Shown in pieces: positions 22,581-34,720 of a stretch of 64,000 bases of DNA (position 1 is the first letter of the stretch; each line of letters starts with the position of its first letter). The translations under genes and the position numbers were made by a program. The notes under the pieces are model-generated. The model was given only the letters and a program-made list of their open reading frames with translations. It ran no database searches and was not told the origin of the DNA. Origin of the DNA: Paragonimus westermani (lineage: Eukaryota > Platyhelminthes > Trematoda > Plagiorchiida > Troglotrematidae); assembly GCA_008508345.1 (NCBI GenBank), contig QNGE01000882.1, forward strand, positions 16,446-80,445, read 5' to 3'.

Positions 22581-22903
22581 TCAGGTTCGCGCAATACAAA
22601 GCTGGGTAAAGTTGGGCATGCCAACAGTCAGATGCCTCTCCATATGTACCTTATTCTCCAAGAGTAGTTGTGTAACATGCAGACCAACCGCTTGCGTTCT
22701 GACTGTCCGTAGCACTCGTGGCCCGAATCTGGAGCAATATGGAGGCACGGGGGAACAGCGTTCTTCCGAAGTACGGGTTCGAACAGCAGTCCTGAAAAGA
22801 GAAACAACACGAACGAACATGAGCCGAAGGCCCAGTAACCCATGCACACGACTTACACAAACGTAAGCTAAAACGGCACCGACAACACAGCATCACGCCT
22901 TAT
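22581..22903. other. Unidentified GC-richer stretch, four frames open
   Basis: Three minus frames and one plus frame stay open over about 220-270 bases, with many CG dinucleotides, unlike the AT-richer surroundings. It ends exactly at the LTR-like repeat. It may be part of a repeat family not otherwise present in this window. No product is recognised (the longest is 88 codons, 22847-22581). Confidence 0.3.
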
Positions 22904-23430
22904 TGTAGCGAAATGGCGTCCAATAAAGCACAATCTTTATTGTCCAAATCGCTAGTCACATACAACGCACGCTCTCTCGTTTATGAGTCATAATTCCAAC
23001 CCACAATACCCCCCGGTTTCCGTTCACACGTCGTGTTCACTTCTGACCGGTTTACGTGTGCGATCGGCGCCTTCTACCGGGGGGTTTTCCGCTTGCCATT
23101 CCTCGTCTGTTTGTCCGATTTCTCTGCGCGATGGCTCGTCCGGCTGCTCGTGCTGTTCGCCATCCACCCAATGTTGGCCCTGACCGTATTCTAAAATCGT
23201 GTCGAGATGTTCCTCTAAATGTTGGAAAAACCACGCCTCCGATCTGGCCGTCTGTCGTATTTCGCCTGCCCTGCCTCGCCCGTTGGTCCGATCCAGTCGA
23301 GCGATGACTCATCCGGCCGTGCACGTTGTTCTTGATCCGATCGCAGCAGGCTTTTGAACGTACCTCCCCCGCATTGAGGTATTCGGTCGAGCGTTCGAAA
23401 ACTCGCACCTCCGACCTGTTAATCCACCAC
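22904..23430 (+). mobile_element. LTR-like repeat, copy 1 (candidate solo LTR)
   Basis: About 527 bp, highly similar base for base to 52482-53010. It starts TGTAGCGA, carries AATAAAGCACAATC about 20 bases in, and ends CCACCAC. The 3' edge differs from copy 2 (G in place of the final A), and no target duplication is visible. The open frames inside (83 codons plus at 23056, 168 codons minus at 23558) recur in copy 2 because the DNA is shared, so they are not evidence of a gene. Confidence 0.65.
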
Positions 23431-26400
23431 GCTACTACACAGTTCAAATTCAATTCATGCGCGCTCGCTGGTTTTGGTTGCACGTTACAGTTGTCATGAG
23501 GTTCTTGTATAAACCATATTGAAAATTTCTGGAGTACATGTGGTCCTGACGAATACAAAGAATTTAGAATATGTGACTTCGCCGATAAACTTTAAACAGA
23601 ACTAAAACAAAAATGCTGTGATCTGTACCCAACAACCGGTCTCTTTATAAATGGCATGTTGATGTGCTGTGTTCGGATTTTAAAGCATAAAAGAGATTCG
23701 TTCCCTCTAGGTGTTTTTAAAAAAGAATGGATTAGCTATTTTAACAATTTTTGTCGCTAACACTGAAAAATACAAACATCTATATTTCGTTCGTGCTACT
23801 CTGATGCACATCGGATTCCGATATTTCGACGCCGGAAACAGGCGTGCTGCAATTAAATGGAAACCGAATAGTAGTAAAATAATTTTTATCGTTATACATT
23901 TATTGCTACCACTTTGTGAACTTGTTTGGCAACTTAATGTGGATTCCAGATTACAATCCGGGGTACACATTCAACTCAGTGACCAGTGGGATCACACTAT
24001 GTTCATCAAACCAATATGGTCTACACAAATCCCAGGCCACGTTCCAGTGACCCCTTCAGGTTTGACGTTTAAAACGGAGCAACTATTGAGTGCACAATGG
24101 TTATAGCGCGTTATCTCCATACCGTTCTCCATCCTCTGTGTGATCGTTTCTATCCATTAGCCTGTGTTAATGTACGTGAGTTAGGTGAGTTTAGCTTACC
24201 AAGCTGAAACTACGTTGGCTATTGATTTGCTGACCATAAACCCTAATAGCAGTCCCTGATCACACCGTGCTTTCCATCTATACCCCGTTCATTACGGCGT
24301 GAGTGTTGTTGACAGGATTGACTTCTCGCGTATGCACCCTTAATCCCACCTAAAAGGCCTTGTTTCCTGACTATGTTGGACAAGTCAGTGTACAACACGG
24401 ATAATCTGATGAATGCTTTTAATTACTCAGTATATCATTACATTTCCAAATTTGGCGTAAAATCTAATTCTTTGTTCAATCTAGTATTCATACGCATCAA
24501 CGGACTAAGTGTTGTTGTACACCTTTAGAAAAAAAGCACAGGTTTAAATGACTTGAAACATTGAATTCCCTTCAACCACTTCATCACAAGCGATATGTCA
24601 ACAGTTCATTTGTTGTTATCAGTCGCAAATTTGAAACATGCCAGTTATCTACATCACACAGGTAAGGAAGTTTAAATGAAATAAGCTTTCTGTAAAAATA
24701 GATAAAATGTTAAGCAAATTACGATGTATTGCAAGATGTTTGCTCAAATGGCTACTCATTATTTTGTCGAATGTAGTTACTGAAAACGAACGGTGGACAG
24801 TCTTTCTGGATTACAAAGTGTCCACGATGATCAACGACCTAGTTTACATCTAATGGTTGACTATTTTGGATAATTAACATTAGTGTTGGTTTCCTCCGTA
24901 CACCATAATGAACGTTATCTTCAGTGTGTCATCCACACTGTATCAAACAGTTTGCCGGCTAGACTGCTCGTCCTCGGGTGTAAATTCTCTATTGTCCCAA
25001 TTGGCAGCTGATTATCTGTCATTCTTGTGTGAAAAACCACCCACACAGACATTTGCATACAGGGTGTAATATGACAGGACGAAGCAGATGAGTCTTACCG
25101 GAAAGCGTTAGTATACCACTTATCGCAAAATCTATAACTGCTTTAACGGAATAGGACAACTGCACATCTAAAACCAATATTTTTGATAAAATCATTTAGA
25201 TATAATCTTGCTTGAAATGAAATTTAATGTACGCTTTCTTCTTTTTGGCTGGTTAGCAGTTTGAATGTCGATCAGAAGAAATACTGGTATTTCCGTTTTA
25301 CTTAATCGAACATTCCAGGAATTTAGTTCGCTACATCAAACACGTCGCAGAGGTTTACAAGTACTATTTCCAAATTGCATGAATCTGGCAGGTTAGCGAT
25401 TGTCATGGATGTTGGGTTTCACAGTACACTCCGAAGCGTTTTATGATCGTCCCATTAGTGCCTCTTCAAGACTGAGATTAGCGGAGTGGATGAATAATCT
25501 AAGAGTAAATTCTCCCGCCTACACCGGACTTCGGAAAGTTTGTTTGGAATCACGTAGATTGTCAAGGACATGTGGGATTTACAACAAATGTTAATTCGCA
25601 GGTGAGTGATTGTCTCCTAATCCACCGTATGCCAATGATATAGAGTGCGATATACGGTCGAGATTATTCCAGTAGCCACATGTGATTAGTGGCAGCAAAC
25701 ACAAAATAGATCCTATGGTTTGATCAACTGTGACTAACGACTATATGCTACTTATGGTGCTACAATCTTCATCCAAAGAATATCTTTAAATCAGTAGTAG
25801 AATATTCAACAATGACTCGGCTGCACGATTGAAAACCTCACATACGATGATCTAGTAATGCAACTGAGATCCGTAACATGACTTGTATACAGAGATGGAG
25901 GTACGGAACCAGTGTGAAAAACATCGGGATCATAAGAAAGACTGATCCTCTTAATATTGGAAAAGTGAAACTTGCGTCATCAGTTAACACCTAAAGCCAG
26001 ATGCATTTTTAAACCTTGACCTCATATGAGCACATATGGATATTCATACATAAAAGGTGCTTTTTGAGTGCAGAAAATGGTTTACAAAATGCAATTCTGT
26101 TTCAATTGTTGTTTGTTTCCTGTACAACTCAGAAGTGCTAAGTAAGTTAAATCTGAACTCAGACTCTGTATAAGATTTCTGAGTGACCATCGTTTCGGAA
26201 CACCAACACTGAATGAAAGATAGGATAACTTGGAGCAACCACGCAAGAACTGGTGTTTCGTAGTAGATGCATGCAGAGTACGATGCACGAGTAGTTGAAA
26301 ACACCGGACTAAGAACGAACGCCGCGAACGTACGTGCCGTTGAATGTGGTTGCCCTAAGTATATCTGTGTGTACGTATATAGGACTTTTCACTTTGAATA

Positions 26401-26552
26401 CCCCATAATGAAATCTAAAATTATAAGTACTTGTAGAACGGCCACTGGGATTGAAACGTTCTCCTGCGATTTTTGGGATTATAAGCATTTCCCCCCATAA
26501 TTAGCTTGAAAAGCGAAGTAGGAAGTGCTGCTATGCACGATTTGTATCATAT
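23431..26552. other. No recognisable gene
   Basis: A 131-codon plus frame (23711-24106) is the longest; it has no recognisable domain, begins with GTG rather than ATG, and has no splice sites that I trust. The remainder is stop-dense. Confidence 0.45.
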
Positions 26553-27118
26553 TGTGGTGGATAATCAGGCCGGACGTGGGGGGTATTCCAATATTCCACG
26601 AAATACCTCGACGCGGGGGAGGCACGTACATAACCTCACAACGAACAGATCAGGGATGGCGGGGTAGACCGGATGAGTCATCGCTCGACTGGATCGGACC
26701 AGTGGGCGAGACATGGCAGGCAAAAGAGAAGGGACGACAGAGTTGAAAGTGTGGCTATTCCAACACTCGCAGGACTATCGCGACGCAGTCGTGGACTACA
26801 ATCAGAAGCCAGCGTAGATAGATGGAGGAGAAGAGCAACCGGACAAGCCATCGCTCAACGCAATCGGACCAACGGGCGAAGGGCAGACAGAGAACCCCCC
26901 GATAGACGGCGCCGAACACGCACATAAACCAGACGGAAGTGCACACGATGCGTGAGAGGAAACCTGGGGCGTTAAGGTCCGGAATGGTGACTCATAAACG
27001 CGAGCGCGCGCATGGCATGATAACTAGCGTGCTGAACAATAAAAAACCACCCAACAAGTTAGGAAAAAATATCAGCCGTCTGGTGTTGCACAGGCTATAT
27101 CACTGCTAGTGATGTACA
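26553..27118 (-). mobile_element. LTR-like repeat, copy 3, diverged
   Basis: Read on the minus strand it starts TGTACATCAC and ends CCACCACA. The central and 3' parts follow copies 1 and 2 in order: GCGCTCGCGTTTATGAGTC, then CGGTCTATCGGGGGGTT-like, then CTCGCCCACTGGTCCGATCC, GCGATGACTCATCCGG and the CCACCACA end. The first 70 bases are unlike the other copies, so the 5' boundary at 27118 is uncertain. It appears to be an older or different subfamily. No target duplication was seen. Confidence 0.6.
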
Positions 27119-28457
27119 GCATTGAAAGCGCTTCTATTTAAGTACAGTGGATGGATGTCAGGTTTCTGATGGTAGCCCCTCTGACGTGTCGAAGACCGGG
27201 AAGAAGAGGGATTGTGATGTGGAGGTTTGAACGCAACAGCAGCGGTGAGTAGATCTTGTCCTAAAATTAGGGTTTGAGCGATGACTGATGCACGTCGCTT
27301 GCAGACATGTGTGTTGGTGGTGGTTATTGATATTGTATCGATCAGTTTTCATTCGCACCAATGAAAACACACAAGTGTCCTAATGTTCATTTGTTATGCA
27401 ACTCAGTGCACTCTCACAGTTTTCGCAGTGTGTGTAGGACTGGCCGTCCACTATTCGACTATTACTCTGAGGTGTACATCTTTTCTCGTATTTTTTCAAA
27501 TAAGTTTTTGAGGTGCTTCGGATTAATCTGACATCTTGGATGTAAACACATTTATATAAACAAAGTGTAATACACTAACTTTGTTATTTTCCCATTCGGC
27601 ACAATACAACAGGCGAACAGTTTACTAAGTCAAATAGTGAGGCGGTGTGGAACAGCCGAGAGATAAATTTGATTTCACAATAACAAAACATTTCTAAAGG
27701 TTTACCAGATGGTTTGATTGTTAATTAACAGGCACAGACACTAATTGCATTTCTCAGATGCTATCATAGAAAACAGCTGCTTGATGAAAATGAGTAAAGT
27801 TCGTCGAAATTCTTACAAGGTTAAGTACATTTATTGTTTTCACATTGTTTTCTAAGGAGGGTGAACGGTTGTTTACCTCGTAATTTTATGAACAACAAAA
27901 ACAAACAGTCAAAGAGTTCCCAAAGCGGTCTGGTATTGCAGTCCCCATTGATTTTCCCTGATGGTAGCTGTGTTAGCAACTTTGAATACTGTCTTTAGAA
28001 TGTATCCTACGGCACTCATCGGTCAATCTGTGACCGAATATTGTGTAGTCATTCAGATTTAGTATTCTATTATGATTGCATTTAAAGACAGGGGACGGAA
28101 CCTGGCGTTTGGAATGTTAACATGGCGAATTGTTTTTAAAGTAAATGCACAAATATTCTAACCATTTGGAATGACTATAAATCAAAAGTTACTGCCGAAC
28201 ATAAACAGTCAATCTGTGGTTTTAATCTGGCTAGTAAGTCTGAAAACGAGAAACGAGAGGAAGAAAGAGTGAATAGCTCATCAGACTACAGAAACAACAT
28301 TTAAAAAACTGTTTAGCACAACCGCCATAGATTCTTCAAACGCAGCTTGTCGACACCAATCTAAGGATTTACGATTATCATAAGTCCCACTGTGACGAAC
28401 TATCATCCCTTGTTCCGTTTGAACCTCAAGTCAAGCATTCATATCGGAACCAATTGA

Positions 28458-28460
<3 letters not shown>
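27119..28460. other. No recognisable gene
   Basis: Stop-dense AT-rich DNA; the longest frame is 70 codons. Nothing supported. Confidence 0.5.

Positions 28461-28489
<29 letters not shown>
28461..28489. repeat. (AT)n microsatellite
   Basis: About 14 uninterrupted AT units. The 97-codon minus frame that ends here owes its YIYIYI tail to the repeat. Confidence 0.95.
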
Positions 28490-29219
28490 GCATTGATTAC
28501 TTGTGGACATTCAGGACATCCAAGATGAGAAGATAGAAACATTGGCATTATGATTTTATGTTTTCTCACATAGCCTGTTCCGAAGTCGTCCGTTATGTTC
28601 TGATTGTCGTGCAGCTTGAAGACAATAGAGTCCAACCTCGGTATCATCTTGTAACTACCATCTTTTAAATAAACCGAGTGTTCTTTAATCAAAAACGCGT
28701 GAGTCTGACCTTTCCAGCGAATTTTTCGGAGCGTATGAATTGGGAAACACATGCAATCTAGTATTGGTTTCAGACTGATCTTTTGTATAAAATATGGGTG
28801 TATTTAGCAGAACCGTTTTGTATCAAATGAATTAACAGAAATCAGTCAGCTCTAGAATGGGTAGGCAGTTTTTGTCAAAATAATACGTTAAATGCAACGC
28901 ATGGTGAGACCGGTTGTCAGATCAAAACTGCTAGGGCGTTACTCAAACATTAACACTTCATAAAGTTGAAGTATCAACTTCTTATACTTCACCGGGTGTA
29001 GAATATTTGTTTCGAAGGAACGAATCTATCGACCAAATTCATTATGAAATATGTGAAAATTGACGTACAAATATGATTAACACTGGGACCTCCTCAGACT
29101 AGTCTTTGCATTCTTTAGGGATCTTGATCAGGAGAAGGGAAGTTTAGGATCGAACAACCCAAAGTTAAGGTTGTGAAGAAAAGTGTCATGAAGTGAAGGG
29201 GAGGTACAGCATAAAAGAA
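28490..29219. other. No recognisable gene
   Basis: Unique-looking sequence with no motif. A minus-strand open frame (28752-28459) is not recognised. Confidence 0.45.
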
Positions 29220-29360
29220 GACCGTCGCAAGGATATGCACTACTGACGAGCTCTAATGAGAGCGAAACTCGAGTCTAGTGCTTCTTTTCGAAAGAGGCTG
29301 GCTGGAAAGTCTATGTGAATGCGAACGCTGCTATCAAATGTGAGTGGTGGTCAACTTGAA
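29220..29360 (+). mobile_element. Family H SINE with intact hammerhead, 5'-truncated
   Basis: The hammerhead (29237-29281) is followed by the family tail: CTTCTTTTCGAAAGAGGCTG, then TGTGAATGCGAACG and GTGAGTGGTGGTCAACTTG, ending near 29360. Upstream of 29220 the tRNA-like head seen at 7980-7905 is not present, so this copy is truncated or has a different head. The downstream acidic plus frame (29319-29597) begins inside the tail and is not treated as a gene. Confidence 0.75.
29237..29281 (+). ncRNA. Type I hammerhead ribozyme, all core bases present
   Basis: Stem I pairs GCACTA (29237-29242) with TAGTGC (29276-29281), six perfect pairs. The core box CTGACGA (29243-29249) fits the consensus CUGANGA. 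Stem II pairs GCTC (29250-29253) with GAGC (29260-29263) across a six-base loop. GAAA is at 29264-29267. Stem III is minimal (C29268-G29273 with UCGA between) and leads to GUC, with the expected cleavage between C29275 and T29276. Both ends leave through stem I, so it is type I. This architecture matches the minimal hammerheads described in Sm-alpha repeats and Penelope-like elements. Activity is inferred from structure only. Confidence 0.85.
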
Positions 29361-30584
29361 AATAAAAGAAGACGGTCTGTGGGGGTTTCTTTTACTGCAC
29401 GCTGTCGGTTCTACATTTGCACTAACAGAATAGATAAGAGCGAAGTTTACGAAGGTGACAACGACAGCGATGAGGATGAAGAAGTAAATTATGATGGATA
29501 TGATGAGTACACTGACGATCTGATAATGGCTGGCGTGTTTCAACGATTCTACTTAAGGTATTTTATCTCAGTGGAAGAATGTGGTCACCAATACTGACGA
29601 ACGTGCTCTCGTGAATTGCATAGAAGATGATGTTATCGCTGTCATTGGAGAAATTAGTGGAGGAGATGATCCATAATAGGCGGCGAAGTGGGATTAGTTG
29701 GATAATCTTTTTCCACTGAGCCTTCGAAGTGGCACGATTAAGGATCCTACAAACGAAAACGTCAAAGAAACCATCGTAAACGCATCCGCAAAGAGGTACG
29801 TCGGTACACACCATTCACGCAACATGAAACGTGTATCTGGAAGATTACAAGAGTGATTTTAAGGGTCCTACGTAAAAACTGACAAAGATGGACTTATTTT
29901 CCATTAGGTTTTCTGTGATAATACTAATCGGCAACTGCATTTTGTTCAGGCGTACACCTTATATACTTAAGTTTACTTTCTACTGGACATTTGTGGAAGT
30001 GTGAGATCAGAACCTGGAAGAGAGCGGTAAATTAGATTTGTCTGGACATCCTGACTGTACGTTTGTTTGGGTCACGTCAACTTATGATGCTTCTTGTCAA
30101 GATTTGGTCTGTCGACTGAACCACGCTAGACGTGGATGAGATGCACTCTCTTCCCTTCAAAGAGCAGGTGTTTCTTTCGAGTGGACGTGTTTCGTTTAAG
30201 AGCAGCCAGTGATTCAACAGTCCGATTCGCTTGGCAGTGCGGAATTCGGTTACCACAACGGAGTAGTGAATAAGAAAAGGCTGTCTGATTCTGATCATCG
30301 TTGAGGGTAGCGGATGTATTCAAAAACAGATCAAGCTCTTGAATGATGCCGTTTTTTTTACCGTATCGGAAGATACGCCAGCGGTCACGATCAACCGTTG
30401 AGTGATTGGAGCACAATTTGTTTGAGGACAAATTTCCTTACACCCACTGTTATTTAACCGGAAGACATCAGTGTCACAACTGTAAAAATAGTTCCGCTGT
30501 ACGCTCACACGATCGTGCACACCACCCAAACACTCCTACGCAGTCAGTGGAGCGAAATACAGCCTTGCGGGTGTAACTGTTTTT
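29361..30584. other. No recognisable gene
   Basis: The plus frame at 29319-29597 has an acidic run (EGDNDSDEDEEV) that comes from a GA-rich stretch. Minus frames of 69-101 codons overlap between 30077 and 30529 and are not recognised. Confidence 0.4.
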
Positions 30585-30715
30585 CGTCTCATCGCTCTCC
30601 TTTGGCCTGCCTGGCAAAACTGAATGTGATAGGATCGAAGTCACAGTCTTCAAAGCCCTCTGGATCGAAACAGTAAACAAGCCTGACCACCACGTCAAGA
30701 TAGTAGAATAGAGTC
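30585..30715 (-). mobile_element. Fragment of the 5' region of the APE-type retrotransposon
   Basis: Bases 30590-30715 align on the same strand with 39365-39500, which lies upstream of the endonuclease ORF of the retrotransposon at 35-39 kb. Shared blocks include CTTTGGCC, GATC/GACCGAAGTC, AGCCCTC.GGATC and AAGCCTGACCACCACG. By eye I estimate roughly 70-75 percent identity. It contains no coding remnant; it is an isolated piece of the presumed 5' untranslated region, or a short repeat shared by both places. Confidence 0.55.
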
Positions 30716-31429
30716 AACAAAGTGTCAAAAACCCACGGCCTGGAATGCCTGACCTTTTGTGTCACCGAAAGTGTGAGTGCAAAAAGACCAACGGAGGCAA
30801 GTTCCGAACTTTGAATTTTAGCATCAGGTCATTGTACAAAATGTTACGCTGTTTGCTTTTGAATGTTGGCAATTTTTACAACTGACCTTTAACTGTACAG
30901 TACGGTATGAAAGCGTTCATTTACTGCGGTGACAGAGCGTCATTCGCTCTGAACTGTCATCACAGAACATCGCTGTTCACCTGGCTTTTTCAACAATTCC
31001 ACTGAGTAGTCTATTGACTGCAGTCCGAATGTTAATCTGAAGTGTTTTCACATTACTCACACTGAATAATGAAATAAATGGATAAGTCCTCAGTATTAAC
31101 CACAATGGGAACTAGTGACGGTTTGTTTGAAAAGTCTACCAAACCCAAGTTACCTGGAAATTGAGCCAGCTCGACAGGTGGTGGTGCAGGATGAGAAACG
31201 AGATGGAAGGGGTGTAGCCAGTAGGTTCGAGCAGATTGTGAGTGAGCAATTCTAGCGCAATATTCCTATTGCTACAAAACGTTGGCTTTTCGTATTTATT
31301 GATACCACTGTGGCAGCTGTCAATTTTTTCATTACAGCCTTCGCTTGCAAATGACATATGTGAGCTCTGTGCCATTCAGTGGTGTGTGCTGCCGTCGTTA
31401 GCTAAATGGACAGGCAGGCCAACTTCTAA
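30716..31429. other. No recognisable gene
   Basis: Short frames on both strands (79 minus, 65 plus) without motif. Nothing supported. Confidence 0.45.
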
Positions 31430-31562
31430 TACTGACTGATGTGTTTTACTAATGAACTCTAACAAGAGTGAAACCGGAGTATAATACTGCCTATCGAAAG
31501 CGAACGAATACAGATTATGGGAATGTGAGAGCTACAGCTGATAATGATATTCAACCTGAAAT
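31430..31562 (+). mobile_element. Family H SINE, decayed copy
   Basis: The hammerhead area (about 31445-31491) keeps stem II (ACTC/GAGT) and GAAAC. The first box is CTAATGA instead of CTGATGA, and the cleavage triplet area reads GTA. The tail, with GGGAATGTGAG and ATATTCAACCTGAA, follows the family. A change at the invariant G of the first box should abolish cleavage. Confidence 0.5.
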
Positions 31563-31896
31563 GATTGATCGAGTTTTGCCTACCCAAAAACACAGCGTCT
31601 CTTATTAGCACTCATCTTACTATTGGGTCGTAGCATATTCGCTTCATCTAAGACACCATTGTTTCCAGTAATGGAGGTTGCAAATTAATTCCTTCGGCCA
31701 TTTTTGTAGACAAGCACAATGTATCACGTTCAAAAGTTATTATTCTACTATCGTCTCAAAAACATCAAAAAGGTAAGTAAAACTATAGTCCTTGTGCGTG
31801 CACTCCAGGCATTGTATCAATATCCACGCTGAAAAAAGACTCAGCAAGTGATACTGTAGAATCATTGGTGGGGTCCTCGACAATTTTAAGAACCAC

Positions 31897-33285
31897 GGAT
31901 TCAATTTACATGCAACCCGCGGTTAAAATGGGTAACATATGATCACGCTTGGGGAGATGATAAAACTGGAGGGAATTGACGAAGAGCCGTGTGAGCCTTC
32001 TAAATCGGAAATATAACCCCTCACATTAAATTTTCAGGCGTTGAAATCTGGAGCATCAACCACTGCATCATTTAAAATTTCGGACTAAAGAATGTAATCA
32101 TGAAGAAGACTGCACGCATTTGCAAGCACGTGGGTCTTTAGCTTTCATTTTGTCGACAGGCGCATTGATTCTCTTCATTTAATAGTTATCACAGCTTTCG
32201 CACCCACATTGGATTGTGAGAGATGTTCAGTTAAATCACACAATGTCCGTGATGAGAACGCTTCACACGAAAGTCGATGGAGTCTAACAGAAGTCTAAGC
32301 AACTCGTTAAAATGTGGTCAAGACATTTTACCACTTAAGCCACAAACAACGGAAACTGGACTCAGCTTTGGTGTGTCGCAGTTATGGTGCTCATTTGGGC
32401 AGTACAAACTCTGTTCAGTTTTCTTTAGGTATGCAGTGCATGGTTAAGTGATTTCCACGTTGCAGAAGATTGGCACTCCAATTTCGAATATTATAAACCA
32501 AGTAAGCATGCAACCCAGATCAACGTTCAGCATGTGCGCTGTCTAGCTTGATTACGTTCCTCAATTTTTGTCTTCTAGCTGCATTCTCATTAGCAACAAA
32601 GTGAGCGCTTCCTGCATACTGTCTTACATAAAAAACAAAGGACCAATTCTGGGACAGTCAAGTGGGTACACGCAAGCCTCTCACATGTGGGATCCTCGGA
32701 GAACCAACCGTGTGCCACATGTGGAAATATATTACACAGGAGCAAAAGTAACTTCATTAGTGGTTCACGATTTTATGTTAAGAAATGTGTGATTCACTGG
32801 TTTTGCAGAATGCAACGCACAGCACAAAATCCTGACCCACAATGACCCGAACAGCAGTTCTCACTGTCCTTCAGTATGAACATAAGTCGCTTCATTCCTC
32901 CACACAAACACTATATAACACCATATAACACTAACTGTCCTAGATTGCAGTCACCATTTGGGTCAAGAAGACTGATTGCTAACGCAGTCCTTCTAACATA
33001 TGGCAGAATAGGAGCCGTTGACTTGCAGTGGAATGTGCATCAGAACGTTAATTTCTCGTTCTTTTTCACTACGGCCTTCTGAGTGTACTCAAGTCAACTC
33101 ATATATCTCAGTGTATGTTGGATGGGAAATCGAGTGAGATTGGAATCATGGAGATTGGATACCGAGTAGTTCTATCTATGAACAACTGAAAAGTGAGTGG
33201 GACATTTTTAGGAGGTCGTTTGAGAAACAGACGTGTTTGATTTTGGTGACTAGTTCCAATAGCAACTTGATCATATTCACTTATG
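31897..33285 (+). repeat. 1389-bp inverted duplication, copy 1
   Basis: The reverse complement of 41770-43158. I compared several hundred bases directly and found one difference (A at about 31909 versus G) and no length change; two open frames inside (32568-32792 and 32876-33082) give identical 74- and 68-residue products in both copies. The edges are sharp: GGATTCAATTT on the left and CACTTATG on the right, with unrelated flanks. There are no terminal inverted repeats, TG..CA ends or target duplications that I can see. The function is unknown. It may be a young non-autonomous element, a recent segmental duplication, or an assembly artefact. Confidence 0.9.
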
Positions 33286-34621
33286 ATGTGCCGAATAATG
33301 CTTGAACAGAAGACAAATACAATGTCTGTTAGCCTTTTGTTACATTTTATTTCTCGTGCGTCCGAACCGTCAGCAATTTTAGTACCGATATGTCGTTCGT
33401 TGTTCACTACTTTCGTCGTACGTTCAGACGGAAATTTCAGTTTTCGCAAACTATACTGAACACTGACGTTTCGTTCAGTCACATTCGTGGTTGGCGTATT
33501 GTCACATTTGCTTATACGATAACATAAGCCGAATGAACTCCATATGACTACTGATGGGCACTAATGTGCATGTTGGCATAGAGAATTTAAGAGCTCTTGA
33601 TAGAAATTGTTTTATTACAAAACCGGATGAAGGCCATTCAAATTTCCTTGACAGTATGTGGAAGGTTTTCTGGGCATATGGGCTAACACCTGCACAGAAA
33701 CACTCATGCACAAAGTATCTACGTGTGACCAAAGTTGGGAAATCGCTGTACATATATTGGTCCGAGACACCCGTCACATCATTACTCCGACAGCTGCGCT
33801 CCAATTCGGTATAGAAATTCGATGCTTATCGTGAAGGTCTTTCTACTCGGGACATTACTATGAACGAATCTGTCATATGGAACTAGAACACATTGTAGGT
33901 TTTAAAGGTCATCCGGTATAACAATACAGTGGCCATGCCCCAGACTTGAGATTATCCATCTACTGGTAGACTAGTATAATGCTTTCAGTATGTTAGCAAA
34001 CAATCAGAAATGACCAGTCCGTCAGCTGCATACAGAAAAACTGCTAGCTCAAATATACCATGACAGATAAAGCACTACCGGAAGATTTTCTTGTTTTGAT
34101 GCAATTTTACAAGACAAGCCAGGTTCCGCTTGACAGTGTCATGTATGTCCATGTGCGGTTATACGCTACCTTAATCTGTTCTTGACGGCAATAGGATTTC
34201 TAGTCCACAGTTTTTCTGTTGCGGTCTGTTACTTAGAACCTTGATGATTTTTTCTACATTTGAGTCAACTCGAGCAAAATTTGAGTCAGAACAGGCTTCA
34301 TTATAAAATCGTTACTACACTCCGAGGTTATTTTGTTGCTCACCTACATATATTTCAGAAAATAGCTGTTGCCATTATGTCACCTACTAATTTGCGCCTC
34401 AGAGTGATCATGCCACCTGTTATGGGCAGTACCGATGTGATCAGTAAAAACACAGTCTTTGACCGACTCACTCATAAACGTTCCCGTACCATACTTTGTA
34501 AATTTATTTTACTTCAACATTTGCAATCCATAGATTTACAGTGTCCAGCTGAGGGTTGGATTATCTTCTCGTCCACTCGCTAACACAACTTATTACTAAT
34601 AAGTAGTGTGGCAGATTTATG
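33286..34621. other. No recognisable gene
   Basis: Frames of 86-124 codons on both strands (33108-33482 minus, 33554-33814 plus, 34260-34583 plus) have no motif and overlap each other. The 33108 frame runs across the edge of the duplicated block, so it is unlikely to be a conserved gene. Confidence 0.4.
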
Positions 34622-34700
34622 ATTTTAGATGAGACCTAACTGTAAAAAGTGAGGGTTTCGGCTAGATTCGAACTAGGGACAAACACAACATGCCTCGACA
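34622..34700 (-). mobile_element. Family T SINE, left arm of an inverted pair
   Basis: On the minus strand it runs GGCATGTTGTGTTTGTCCC, TAGTTCGAATCTAGCCGAAA, then the family tail CACTTTTTACAGTTAGGTCT ending in CATCTAAAAT. It is the mirror of 34721-34819. The two arms could pair over about 60-75 bases with a short spacer. Confidence 0.75.
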
Positions 34701-34720
34701 CCACAAGCTACAAATCCACG

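Noticed and set aside
23052..23558. 168-codon minus frame and the 83-codon plus frame inside the LTR-like repeat
   Set aside because: The same frames recur in copy 2 with the shared DNA; high CG content keeps stops rare.
29319..29597. Acidic 92-codon plus frame
   Set aside because: Starts inside the SINE tail, and the acidic run comes from a purine-rich stretch; no splice sites.
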